This document shows, piece after piece, positions 46,824 to 57,519 of a DNA stretch of 64,000 nucleotides (position 1 is the first letter of the stretch; every line of letters begins with the position of its first letter). Both the position numbers and the translations under genes were made by a program. The notes below the pieces were generated by a model. That model was not told the DNA's origin. It worked only from the letters and a program-made list of their open reading frames with translations, and searched no databases. The DNA is from Eledone cirrhosa (Eukaryota; Mollusca; Cephalopoda; Octopoda; Eledonidae), in NCBI GenBank assembly GCA_964016885.1, contig OZ024743.1:72463370-72527369 (forward strand). Reading direction: 5' to 3'.

Positions 46824-46904
46824 ATAATAATACAACTGAAGACTAAAATCCAAAGAGGGCTCGATAAGGAAAATATATATCAAATATATAAGAACCGTAG
46901 AGCA

Positions 46905-47989
46905 AATAACCTCTCTATACAGGTTGAAGCCAATCTCTCGGTCGTTAATTACCTCGACGTTACCCTCAATTTATTGAATGGGTTGTATTACCCGTATAGA
47001 AAGCCGAATGATACGCTTAATTACATAAGTAAGCATTCCAACCATCCTGCCAGCATAACCAAGAACCTGGTAAAAAACGTTTCGTTGAGGCTTTCCCGTC
47101 TTTCCACCAACGAGCGCATTTTCAACGACCATTCCACATATTACAATGAAGCACTTGCTCGAAGTGGATTTGTCGATAAGGTAGCATATATAGAGTACGA
47201 AAATAGACCTAGAAGAAATAGATCCCGTCGCATTTGTTGGTTTAACCCACCATATAATATGGAGGTGGCCACACCATTAGCTAAGACCTTTCTTTCCCTT
47301 ATTACGAAGCACTTTCCCCCTACACATAAATATAGTAAAATTGTTAATAGAAATAGTATTAACATTTCTTACTCTACGACTCCTAACCTTGCACATAACA
47401 TCACAGCTTCAAATTTAGGTAAACTACCTAGCCGTAGGAACACGTGCAACCCTGTAGTTAGTACTAACTGTACTTGTAGGAATCGGGCTGATTGCCCCTA
47501 TCCGGGAAATGCCTCTCTAGTAACATTGTCTACAAATGTAAGGTTGTAACACCCACGTCCCGTAGGGCCTACATAGGGTTAACCGCCAATAGTTTCAAGC
47601 AGCGTCTTTACATGCATACCCATTCTTTTCGTTACCCTCTAAGAAGGAATATGACGTCACTTTCAGCTTATATCTGGAGTCTAAAAGACAACCACACCCA
47701 ATATAAGTTACACTGGGAGATCCTAGCTAGGGCTAGATCGTATAACGGAAATAAAAGACCATGTGACCTCTGCGCCGCTGAGGCCCTGGAAATACTCTAC
47801 GCCACAGACCACATCTTAAACAAAAAATCTGAGGCAATTTCGGCTTGTAAACATAAATTGCACAAAACCTTCCTGTATTACAGCCCCACGTTATACCATA
47901 ACGGATACCACGATCTATACGTGGATATTTTACGTCTTGATGTGGGAGCTAAGTATATGTTTTGTTTATTCCTTTACTTATTTGCATAG
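46905..47989 (+). pseudogene. PLE-B RT C-terminus and GIY-YIG endonuclease, one frameshift
   Basis: First frame: NNLSIQVEANLSVVNYLDVT (post-palm block), YYPYRKPNDTLNYISKHSNH, CWFNPPYNMEVATPLAKTFL, KHFPPTHKYSKIVNRNSINI, then CTCRNRADC. The next frame, entered near 47492-47497, continues PLSGKCLSSNIVYKCKV, RAYIGLTANSFKQRLYMHTH (YIG, Arg and His of the nuclease core), SAYIWSLKDNHTQYKLHWEI and CDLCAAEALEIL. The shift falls in a run of four C where five would restore the frame. RT catalytic motifs are absent, so the copy was already 5'-truncated. Endonuclease residues look intact. Confidence 0.85.
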
Positions 47990-48837
47990 GTAAGTATATA
48001 TTACCCGTATGTTTTGTGAAGGTATGTATAGCTTCTCGTACGTATATTTGACTGTTTGGCGTATAATTTTTACATATTCTGGTATTTAGGGTTTGGCTAT
48101 GTGTACACGGGAGTTTTGCGTCTGCGTGAGTATGCAGGTTCGTACGTATGGTGGGTGTGTGTATATGTGTACTTCTTGTTTTAGTTGACTTACGTCTCCG
48201 AACATTCGTGTATTTATTTGTAGGTATGTGTGTGCTCTTGTTATATACGTATTTATTTACTTATATACGTTTATATAATTATTTAATTATTTGTACACAA
48301 GCATACACACACATATTTATATGTGCATGGTTTTGTATACCTATGGTAAGGTTTTGCGTATGCTTGTGTATGTACGTATCTGTTTGCGTGTATGTATTTA
48401 TTTGTTTCTATTACTTCTGTATTGTATTTATTTACTTTGTTCTTAACTCTGTAGCGGAGATTCATTTGGTCTCCTAGTTAGAATTTTAGTCTACGACTTC
48501 TGCTATACCATTTACGTGGTTTTGTCTTTGCGTGCTATTGTTGTCCACGCTCCACATATGACTTATTATCTTCGTTTTTTCCGTTCATTGCCAGAGAACG
48601 TCTCTATGCACCACCTAAGAGAACATTAGTCTACGGCCTCTTTTATACCATAAACGTGGTTCTGTCTTTGCGCGTAATTGTTTTTCACCGCTCCTATTAA
48701 TGACGTATTATACGTTTTTTCCCGTTCTTTGCCAGCGAACGTTTCCACGAACCAAAGTATCGTCTTCCTGTCTTCCTCCGGTTGCAACGTTTTTTTGAAA
48801 TATCCAGTTCTGCGTTTACAGATTGACTTTGTTAGTT

Positions 48838-48895
48838 TCAGAAGATCCCGTTAAGGGTGAAAGCAGCGATTCTTTGCTTAAACTTTAATCTGTTA
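48838..48895 (+). ncRNA. Hammerhead-like 3' module of PLE-B
   Basis: AGTTT, CAGAAGA, a CCC/GGG stem with a GTTAA loop, GAAA, helix III AGC/GCT closing about 11 nt, U, then AAACT pairing AGTTT. Architecture matches type I, but core position 4 is A instead of U. The same module is at 11930-11985 and, inverted, 11846-11911. Likely a degenerate or divergent ribozyme. Confidence 0.4.
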
Positions 48896-48903
48896 TTTTA
48901 ATA

Positions 48904-48904
<1 letters not shown>

Positions 48905-48940
<36 letters not shown>

Positions 48941-48988
48941 ATATATATATATTAGTGAGTAAGTATATTCTTTATATATACACACATG

Positions 48989-49024
<36 letters not shown>

Positions 49025-49045
49025 CGTGTGTGTATACATATATAT

Positions 49046-49092
<47 letters not shown>

Positions 49093-49142
49093 TATGTATA
49101 TACATATATATATATATACACATATATTTACACCCACACATA

Positions 49143-49177
<35 letters not shown>

Positions 49178-49180
49178 AAA
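48905..49180. repeat. (TA)n, (TG)n and TATG repeats
   Basis: Nearly continuous simple sequence between PLE-B and the family D arm. Confidence 0.95.
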
Positions 49181-49680
49181 TAAAGTTAAATAAAAACTCC
49201 AATGTTTTATATTTAGCTTCGTTTATACTGCTTATATATTTCAGTGACAGCCATCTTTGGCTGTGACCTCTTCAGGCAGTCCGAATTAGTGTGGTATACA
49301 CAAGTACATATGTTGTTGAGGTATATAATTTTGTCAATACTCTGATATGTCCAGTCCTGGTTAGGTTGTTATTTCTCTGAGGAACTGGAATCATATGAAT
49401 TCAAACAAACGAATTTCATTGTCAAAGGTCCACGTCTACTCTCATTGGTCAGTTGTTAGAACATTCCTCATTCTAAGTGTTGTCATTGTTGGAGTTAGCT
49501 TAAAAAATTGATAAAGTGGTAGAGGGAACAAGGTGGTAAAGAACAAAATAACAAAAAAAAAGTGTCAAACTTCCCATTGGTCAGTTTTGAGAGCATTCCT
49601 CAGTCAGAAGTCTATAGAATTCTTTCTGGGGTGAGGCTCCCTGTAGTGTTTGTGTTTGCTATTGTTATGTACATTTGACC
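49180..49680 (-). mobile_element. Single PLE-like terminal arm, family D
   Basis: AATAAAGTTAAATAAA through GAGGAACTGGA (49180-49395) matches one arm of the 25.8-26.2 kb palindrome. It continues into DNA with a repeated CATTGGTCAGTT and GCATTCCTCA-like block (49440-49600). It contains the hammerhead-like motif on the minus strand at 49227-49280 with one disruption in helix III. Confidence 0.7.
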
Positions 49681-49684
49681 TCTA

Positions 49685-50790
49685 CCATTATGTCCGTAGT
49701 GTTGTTGGTGTTGTGGTCAGCTTATGTCTTGCTGCTGCTGACAATTTAGAAGTATCTGTGGGTGTTTTTTCTTCATCCCTCCCACCACCATCTCTCATAG
49801 TGGTGGTGGTGGTGGTGGGGGGGGGGGGGGGGGTTCTTCCATGTATATGAAGAAATATAAGGCAATAAATATAAGGCAATAAATGAAGGAGGGTGCGTGT
49901 GAGAAAGCTTAAAAATACATAATAGCAATTTACATAACTGTTAGAGGTTCAAATAATTTAAATTATTGAAGAAAGAAAAAAGAAGAAAGAGAAGAGAGAA
50001 ACAGATGAGGAGAAAAAATATAGTTACTAGAAGTATAGCAAGCAAAAGAGAACTGATCAAGGATAGAGAGACAAGGAGTAATAATGTTTATAGTATAAAG
50101 CATAGGGAGGGAGGTTTGTATTGTCGTGGATGAATAGGGTGTGATTAGAAAATGCAAAAATTATATATATCTATACAAACACATGAATTTAGGCATAGCT
50201 TTGTGAAAGATTAAACTCGAATCTTTGAATTATTGAATTATCTAGAAGAATCCATCAATCTAAATATTAAATATATCTGGGTGTAATTATATGAAGGTTT
50301 AATTTCGAGTCCTTAGTTAATTAGAAATATACTAACAATTAATTATATACACTATATATATTCAAACGTATCCGGCTGACCGTTAAATTTAAAATCATTT
50401 ATGTTACTTTAGAATAATGAATTAATCAAAATGTATAATATTTCAGGTTATAAAAGTTTATAAATATCTATATTAATATTAAAGTATACTATTATATTTA
50501 ATTTCTAAAATCTTATTTAAAGTATCTGCAAACATGAGAAGGAATACTTAATATTTTCATCCTCACAAAGGTAATCCATATTAAATGATATTATCTTATA
50601 TTATATAAAAAAACAATTTTTCATATTGAAATAATTCACATTATATAATTTAGAAAATAATTACAATTATAACCTTAAAAATTTAAAATTAACAATTAGA
50701 ATGCCTTAACGTATCTAAAGGCCTTATAATTAAACTTAAAAATATATATATATACACACACGTACACCCAATACATTGTGCAGTCAATCT
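49685..50790. other. No recognised feature
   Basis: A GGT/G run (49800-49836) then AT-rich DNA. No gene supported. Confidence 0.5.
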
Positions 50791-50792
50791 GA

Positions 50793-50794
<2 letters not shown>

Positions 50795-50856
<62 letters not shown>

Positions 50857-50880
50857 ATATATATACAGAGAGAGAGAGAG

Positions 50881-50965
<85 letters not shown>
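50795..50965. repeat. (CT)n-(GA)n palindromic microsatellite
   Basis: About 55 bp CT, then GTAAATATATATAC, then about 100 bp GA: a perfect inverted simple repeat. Confidence 0.95.
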
Positions 50966-50969
50966 GACA

Positions 50970-51499
50970 TCTACGGTTGTGATAATGATTTATTTGTTTG
51001 AAATCAACCATTCTTCGTTGGTGGAATACTACAGTCTGTTTCAGAAGTGTCCCTTTGAATAATAGTACCTGCAAATCTTGATGTAACTGGCGACTCCTGG
51101 AACAGATAGAACTGGCGCAACATGCGCAGTTCAATTTTATACTATATAGAATCGCAAGTGTATATATGGTGTCCCTGGTCCATTCTCCACCATCAGCAAG
51201 GAGTGGGGTACCCACAGGTGTTATCCACGCGAGCTGGACTTGCTCTCCCTGGCCACGTTGTACTTTACAATCTGTGGGTATGCTGAATCTAGGAGCAGAC
51301 GATATTAATCTTCGATTCCTCCTCATAGCTGATGTTAGCCCTTTCTGAAGTGAATATTCCACGACTCAACGTCCCTGGAGTTGCTCAGTACACGTGGATT
51401 CACTATTAGATAGAGATTGGGAGATTAGGTTTACTAGTATTAACATTATTGTTCAGTTTAATGCTTGATATTGTAAAGAGTTACTCAACGGTAGTGACT

Positions 51500-51500
<1 letters not shown>
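50970..51500. other. No recognised feature
   Basis: Mixed composition. The minus-strand open frame at 50793-51362 is mainly repeat plus unrecognised sequence. Confidence 0.45.

Positions 51501-51503
<3 letters not shown>

Positions 51504-51545
<42 letters not shown>
51504..51545. repeat. (TA)n tract
   Basis: TA dinucleotides left of R5 copy 2. Confidence 0.95.
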
Positions 51546-51550
<5 letters not shown>

Positions 51551-51584
51551 TTATTTATACTTATATATACGCTATATATTATTA

Positions 51585-51820
51585 TAGAGTGGAAAGGTCA
51601 GTAATTCGTTATTACCTTGACCTCAACATCTCCACTCTGTAAATATGACACTGTTGATGACAACATTAATATCTATGTATGTTTATGATTGTTCTGTGGA
51701 ATAGGAGGTTAATTATATGTCTAAACCTTGCTTGTGCTCCGATGAAACCAAACGAAATTTGGAAGAAACGATTGTCAGCAATAAAATGTTTTGAACATAG
51801 TTTTGATTATTCTGTAACTT
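51585..51820 (+). repeat. Repeat R5, copy 2
   Basis: AAAGGTCAGTAATTCGTTAT matches 7390-7435, and GGAGGTTAATTATATGTCTA to TTGAACATAGTTTTGATT matches 7938-8057. Bounded by (TA)n on the right. Confidence 0.7.
51735..51780 (+). ncRNA. Hammerhead-like motif in R5 copy 2
   Basis: TGCT (51735-51738) pairs AGCA (51777-51780). Core CCGATGA (U4 to C). Helix II CCAAA/TTTGG with loop CGAAA. GAAAC (51765-51769), loop GATT, GT, C51776 as cleavage position (GUC, the preferred triplet). All three helices form; only core position 4 deviates. Confidence 0.5.
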
Positions 51821-51834
51821 ATATATATATATAA

Positions 51835-52045
51835 GTGGTGTGGGATGCTTAAAGCGTCTCTAAGCGGTATGCCGTTTTGGAAACTCTGCTTCGTAGAATC
51901 GAGACATATCTAAGGATCTTGCGATTTCAGAGTCAGGCTTGATCATTGCATCGATCTTGCCTCGAGCTGGTTGCCAGAGAAACGATTGAAATATGTCTGA
52001 TACATTTTATTCGTCGCACCACTGATTCTCCGTTTCTTATGTGAT
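51835..52045 (-). repeat. Dispersed repeat R4, copy 2
   Basis: Complement carries CAGCTCGAGGCAAGATCG and AGCCTGACTCTGAAATCG, matching 28160-28235. TA-rich tracts flank it. Confidence 0.6.
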
Positions 52046-52049
52046 ATAT

Positions 52050-52400
52050 ATATATATATATTTATATACTATAAAATAACAGGAGGCTGGACTGGTATAA
52101 TTTCTTAAAGGTGTGTTATACTATAAACATTTCAATGACCGGGTTCAGTATGAAACCGGTGACATCATCAGGTATTCGAAATTTAACAAAGGAATATAAT
52201 AGACACAATCCATCGGGTTGAAAAGGCAGAGAGACGAGAAGGCGGCCAAACATTTAGCAGTTTCCAGTCCGGTTGACCGCATTAAAGTCAGGTGACTTGC
52301 ATTGCGTCGAGTGCTCTCCCTATATTACATCCAGGTTGACTATATGGAATGACTAGTTCTATCCAGTGGTGAACCAAGAACCCTAAATGACTATATATAT
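52050..52400. other. No gene; GGTGACATCATCAGGTATTC-containing segment
   Basis: Mixed sequence starting at (TA)n. CATTTCAATGACCGGGTTCA and ACATCATCAGG resemble inverted transposon-end wording, but no second copy is in the window. Confidence 0.3.
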
Positions 52401-52403
52401 ATA

Positions 52404-52475
52404 GGAAAAGCGTCAGGGCTCCGATGGCCGAGCTCCGGCCATTTCGCCAGCTAGACCCGAAACATTGTTGTTTTA
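52404..52475 (+). repeat. Dispersed repeat R1, diverged copy 4
   Basis: AGGAAAAGCGTCAGGGCTCC then GATGGCCGAGCTC and GGCCATTTCGCC follow the R1 order. Directly after TA repeats. Confidence 0.6.
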
Positions 52476-52494
52476 TGTATATATATAATGTTTA

Positions 52495-52712
52495 ACATAG
52501 AAAAGGGTTCTAGAGAACTAGAACTCTTTCATTCGAAGGAAATCATATACATATTTGAAATGTAGTCGTCACAACGTAAATTGTCATAATAATAGTTGAT
52601 AATTCGTGACGGGAATATATGGAAAGAAGCGCATGTGAAATTTGAACCCCGCATTTCTTGTATGCCGGGCGAATGCGTTAACCATTCCGCTAAGGGGTAC
52701 CTGACAAACCAC
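52495..52712 (-). mobile_element. tRNA-derived SINE, fourth class (SINE-D)
   Basis: Minus-strand head: TTAGCGGAATGGTTAACGCA (A box), then CGGGGTTCAAATTTC (B box). The body continues with GACGACTACATTTCAAATAT and ATTTCCTTCGAATGAAAGAG. The head resembles a tRNA, but the anticodon arm does not fold cleanly, so a SINE is preferred over a tRNA gene. Confidence 0.6.
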
Positions 52713-52714
52713 TG

Positions 52715-53620
52715 CATTTTTCACGAATAGTGTTAGCCTATAGCTCCAATTGTAAAGATCCTGTTGACTTAAGTTACATAAACAGAAGCTACAATTTATG
52801 TTGAATTTTCGATTGAAAACATTTTACAACTAAGTTTATTGATTTGTTTATAGTTATTTACAAGTAGTTTCGGATTATAATAATATAATATTTATCATTA
52901 TTAGCTTTGTATCTATGTCTTATTGAATTCCTCTCCAAACTAGTATATTTCTTAGTGATGTAATACAAAAGTGGTGTGTATGAATGTGCGTAAAACATGA
53001 TATATTTAATATATTGTTGTTTCTTTATAAAATTGTGTAAGTTAATTATAACAAACTTTAACGCACGTTCGCAGCTGCCTTAATAAAAGAACATTAGGAC
53101 ACCAGGTGCATTACTATTCACTGGAAGAAATTATAAAATACATCAGACAATTTCCGGTGTGAGTACAGTTGGTGCTGGGTATATTGGTAATGTTGATTGT
53201 TGTAACTGTTTAGATGATGATGTTTATGAAATATGCCCACGTATGAGTAAATCAATTGAATAAAATAATCCCAATGGAATTTTAAATAATAAGATGTAAT
53301 TTTTTTCATCATTTTCGACAATTGCAGCGAGTAAACACAGAAATGCTAGAAGTGTTCGTTGTTAGAAATTATTTTAATTAATTTAGCAGTGGCCGAATAT
53401 ACATGAATGAATACGATACATTGGGGTGGGGGGTAATATATTGTTGTGATAACAACGATTCTTTATACGTTCCTGTCAGAAACTTGGGGAACTCGCTAAT
53501 ATAAAGAATGGGAAATATTGAGTGTGATGTTAAATACATCGGTTGGCGTTGTGGTGGCTCATATTGAAAGAGGGTGTGGAGGGAGAGTATGTATTGGTCG
53601 TTCTTTCGTGCAAGTCGTTT
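52715..53620. other. No recognised feature
   Basis: AT-rich; nothing supported. Confidence 0.5.
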
Positions 53621-54186
53621 ATAAAACTAATATCACATGAAATAAGACAGCTATATAGTTATCAAGTCGGTAATGTCACAAGAAATGGACAACCAAATAC
53701 TTATTAATACACTGATATCACAAGTATTGGGACAGCTGTATATTTATTAATTCATTAATAACACAAGTATTGAGACATCTATATAGATATCATTTCATTA
53801 ATAACACAAGTATTGGGACATATATATATAATTATCAATTTATTAATAACACAAGTATTGGGACAGCTATATATTTATCATTTGATTAATAACACAAGTA
53901 GTGGGACAGCTATATAATTATCATTTCATTAATAACACAAATATTGGGACAGATATATAGTTAACAAGTCATTAATAACACGAAAAATGGGACAGTTACA
54001 AAGTTATCAAATCATTAATTTCACAAGCAATGGGACAGATATATAGCTATCAAGTCATCAATTTCACAAGAAATGGGACAGCTATATAGTTATAACGTCA
54101 TTAATTTCACAAGAAATGGGACAGTATATAGTTATCAAGTCTCTAATAACACGAATATTGGGACAGCTATATAGTTATAAAGTAAT

Positions 54187-54378
54187 TAATTGTTTCTACT
54201 TTTGGCACAAGGCCAGCAATTACCCAGTACATGACTGGTACTTTATTTTATCGACCCCGTAAGGATGAAAGGCAAAGTTAACCTCGGCGGGATTTGCACT
54301 CAGAATGGAAAGGGCCGTAACTCTATGCGTCAAAGCATGGCGTCCGACCCTCTACCGATACTGCCAATCCACCGCCCT
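54187..54378 (-). mobile_element. SINE-1 copy inside minisatellite (first)
   Basis: Full-length antisense, AATTGTTTCTACTTTTGGCA to CTGCCAATCCACCGCCC. Flanked by TTATAAAGTAATTAAT and TTATAGAGTCATTAAT. Confidence 0.95.
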
Positions 54379-54561
54379 TATAGAGTCATTAATGTCACAA
54401 AAAATGTGACAGCTATATAGTTATAAAGTCTCTAATAACACGAATATTGGGACAGCTATATAGTTATAACGTCATTAATTTCACAAAAAATGTGACAGCT
54501 ATATAGTTATAAAGTCTCTAATAACACGAATATTGGGACAGCTATATAGTTATAAAGTAAC

Positions 54562-54756
54562 TAATTGTTTCTACAATAGGCACAAGGCCAGCAATTATCC
54601 AAGTGTATTACTGGTTCTTTATTTTATCGACCCCGGTTAGGATGAAAGGCAAAGTTAACCTCGACGGGATTTGAACTCAGAATGGCAAGGGCCGTAACAC
54701 TATGCGTCAAAGCATGGCGTCCGACCCTATACCGATACTGCCAAGTCATCGCCCTT
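54562..54756 (-). mobile_element. SINE-1 copy inside minisatellite (second)
   Basis: Full-length antisense, 375 bp downstream of the first, at the same phase of the 43-bp unit. Flanked by TTATAAAGTAACTAAT and TTATAAAGTAATTAAT. Confidence 0.95.
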
Positions 54757-55134
54757 ATAAAGTAATTAATGTCACAAGAAATGGCACAGATATATAGTTA
54801 TCAAGTCCCTAACATCACAAGAAAGCGGACAACTAGTTATAAAGTCATTAATAACACAAATATTGGGACAGATATATAGTTATCAAGTCATTAATAACAC
54901 AAACATTGGGACAGATATATAGTTATAAAGTCATTAATAACACACATATTAGGACAGATATATAGTTATCAAGTCACTAACATCACATAAAATAGGACAA
55001 CTATATAGTTATCAATTCATTAATAACACAAATATTGGGACAGCTATGTACTTATATAGTCACTAACATCACAAGAAACGGGACAGCTATGTAGTTATAA
55101 ATTCATAACGATTGGGACAGCTATAAAGTTAACT

Positions 55135-55650
55135 TTCAAAGTTGTGCAATTATTTTAAAACTTAAACTTTTTATAAGTACCTTTCTGTAGGATTGAAGTT
55201 TGAGGTTTAATATATATTTCTTTGGAAAATATGTCGTATTTTATTGACACACGTGTTGGTGAATGTTGCAGTATTGACGTTTTTTATTTACGTTGATATT
55301 GTTCCTTTTGTTACTTCTACCTTGCTGATGTTGCTTTGAATATCAGCCGTCAAAGTTAGGAGTTGGTGCCCTCATCAGCTATGAGGAATTTCGCTGCACC
55401 TCTCCTGCTGTGAATATTACAATGCCTTCTTTTTAGCTCGACAAGAGGGTGGTTTTATATTGTATCTAAAATATATTCCCATAAAGACTGAAACCACAGG
55501 AAAGCTGATTGGGTATCCGTGACCGACCCTGGGGTGGTTTAACCACAAGTAATTATAAAAATTACAGCAAAAAGCATTTAGAAACAGGTAGACAATAAAC
55601 TTACAGATCGATCTGTGGCTGGTTTTATGGAGACAGAACTATTAATATTC
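55135..55650. other. No recognised gene
   Basis: Contains GGTGCCCTCATCAGCTATGA near 55360 with AATTTCGCTG after it, wording seen at some transposon ends, but no partner copy. Confidence 0.4.
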
Positions 55651-55651
55651 A

Positions 55652-55874
55652 TAATAATTATTTCTGATTTAGACACAAGGTCAACAATTTTAAGGGGGTG
55701 GAAAAGTCGATTAAATCGACCCCAGTGCGTTACTGGTACTTTATCTTATCGACTGCGTAACGTGGAAAGGCAAATCTAAACTTGGCGGGATTTGAATTCA
55801 GAGCGTAAAGGACCGTAACCTATGCCAGAAAGCATGGTTTCTGGTGCTCCACTGATACTGACAATCCACTGACC
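55652..55874 (-). mobile_element. SINE-2 copy
   Basis: Antisense with the GTCGATTAAATCGACCCC insertion, running to CTGACAATCCACTGACC. Confidence 0.9.
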
Positions 55875-55887
55875 AATAATAATAATA

Positions 55888-55980
55888 ATTGTTTCTACTT
55901 TTGGCACAAGGCCAGCTATTACCCCAGTGTATTACTGGTACTTTATTTTATCGACCCCGTAAGGATGAAAGGCAAAGTTA
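55888..55980 (-). mobile_element. SINE-1 copy cut off by LINE 3' end
   Basis: ATTGTTTCTACTTTTGGCAC to GAAAGGCAAAGTTA, then abruptly the LINE tail (TAATAACAATAATG). The rest of the SINE is not found beyond the LINE. Confidence 0.9.
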
Positions 55981-55984
55981 TAAT

Positions 55985-57515
55985 AACAATAATGAGGATA
56001 TTAATGGTTTCTTTATTAACCACAAAGGATGACACAAAATATAACATTAAGAACAGCGCAGGACAATACACGACGGTACAAATGAGCATTTCTGCATGTA
56101 AAAAAACAAAAACAGAGGATGTAACAAAAAAGAAATAAGAAAAAATTCCCCAATAGGGGGGTAGACTTCCGAGGGTCACTCGTGGAGAAAGCCCATTAAA
56201 AAAGACACGGTGACCCTGACCACCAAGGCAATTGCCCTCTCCCAGTTGTCCACCTCTAATTTACAGTCGCATACTCAAAGCAGGCCCATTCACTCGGGCC
56301 ATGCTTGCCACTCTGACGTATCTTTCAACAAATTGCTGGGAAGGGAGCACTTCCTTCTCCACCCTTTTGGGGGAAATTTGTAAACGTTAATCAGGGCATC
56401 AATGAAGAGGTAAATGCTTGTCTTCAGCCCTTTAAAACGCGTCCACAACACAACCTCTTTCGCCATGGCCACCAGGCAGATAAAAACTGCTTGCCCTGCC
56501 CGGCTAAAGGAAGGCGGCGGGGCAATCCTCACAATGGACTCAGCAGTTAGCCGGATCCGTCCTACACGCGATAGTAGGTGTTCTACATGAAACCACAATT
56601 CAGCAAAGTTTGGACACTGGACGAGTGTGTGCAGGGCGGTTTCAGTGCCCTACGTGCATCTAGGACAGGTCCAGCTGACGGCATTTCCATACCTGTAGAG
56701 TTTATGCCGAACTGGCAAAGCTCCCCTGTAACACTGCCAGGCCACGGATTTCTGGAGGTTTCCCATGGGCCCCGGCTCGAAAGTTCTCCCGAAGCGATTG
56801 GCTAGTTGATTTTCCTCGACGTCCACAGTCTCCCCGTGGACTTTGTTACTCTTTCCCCCCACTAAACCATTATAGAATGCCAAGGTGGAATTTCCACCGA
56901 TCGCACCACCAGAGTGGTCGAAATCTGTTAGCGCATGAAGACATTCCAGCCTCCAAACGCTTCCTCTCGGTCTTCGCTTGACCCAGGACTGAAGCTCCGT
57001 CAAGGAGACGACCTGGGGAAAAACGCATCTAACAAACGGCGACCACACCTGTTCACCGTCCTGAAAGAGATGGAGATGTAATAGCCTCAGCGTATGTCTG
57101 CACATCATCAGGCACGGCTTTCCCAGCCCTCGATGTAGTCGGTGTTGACAGCAGATAGACTGCCTGACCTTCAGAGTGTGTCCCTTCCACAAAAAGCGAA
57201 AGAGCAAACGCTCTAGCACAGTCAGGTTAAGCTTAAGACAAGGCACAATGATCAGGCCGTAGTAGATGACGATCGTGATGAACGCGTTCGCCACCTCCGC
57301 TTGACCTTTCAGGGATAGGTTCCTCTCGGCCCATTTCTGGGTGAGAGACGCCACCTTGCTTGTCACATCGTCCCAATTTTTTGTCTGTCTGGAGGTCCGG
57401 ACCGAAGCAGACCCCTAGCAATTTAATCGGTCCGTCCGTCCAACACCCGACAACGTTGTTGGACGACATGGACCTGCCTCTTCAGGTACAGAGCGGCAGG
57501 CCCACCAGCATTTCA
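55985..57515 (-). mobile_element. Two-ORF LINE, second copy, 5'-truncated
   Basis: Same family as 18.57-23.5 kb: the 3' end (complement of TATTAATGGTTTCTTTATTA) and ORF2 C-terminal blocks match. The 5' end lies just upstream of the region encoding CWTDGPIKLLGVCFGPDLQ, so only the part after the RT palm is present. Confidence 0.85.
56225..57490 (-). pseudogene. LINE ORF2 post-RT region, second copy
   Basis: Reads PIKLLGVCFGPDLQTDKK, then in the next frame KWAERNLSLKGQAEVANAFI, CQHRLHRGLGKPCLMMCRH, FGRTFEPGPMGNLQKSVAWQ, YRGALPVRHKLYRYGNAVSW and CPRC. It continues past a shift with HVEHLLSRVGRIRLTAESIV and LVAMAKEVVLWTRFKGLK. The 238-codon stretch 56650-57366 is still open, so this copy is younger or luckier than the first. 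No catalytic RT motif is included. Confidence 0.85.
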
Positions 57516-57519
57516 CAGA

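Larger units (their letters stand above)
46821..48905 (+). mobile_element. Penelope-like element, family B, 5'-truncated at a shared boundary
   Basis: Begins GTAATAATAAT with the leader also found in the mini-elements, enters RT coding sequence just after the palm, encodes a GIY-YIG domain to 47989, has a 900-bp 3' UTR with a diverged tandem duplication (48489-48628 and 48629-48755), and ends with the hairpin-forming 3' module before (TA)n. Better preserved than PLE-A: one clear frameshift in the coding part. Confidence 0.85.
53625..55131. repeat. 43-bp minisatellite, about 26 units, interrupted by two SINEs
   Basis: Consensus near ATTAATAACACAAGTATTGG plus GACAGCTATATAGTTATCAAGTC in tandem. 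A variant unit type (AATTTCACAAGAAATGGGAC) alternates in the middle. Blocks: 53625-54186, 54379-54561 and 54757-55131. Unit divergence is moderate. No open frame. Confidence 0.95.

Noticed and set aside
52630..52712. Functional tRNA gene on the minus strand
   Set aside because: A and B boxes are present, but the anticodon arm does not fold cleanly and the similarity continues into a SINE-like body.
53625..55131. CRISPR-like array
   Set aside because: Tandem 43-bp minisatellite without distinct spacers, in a eukaryotic repeat context; same for 28251-28544 and 5181-5380.
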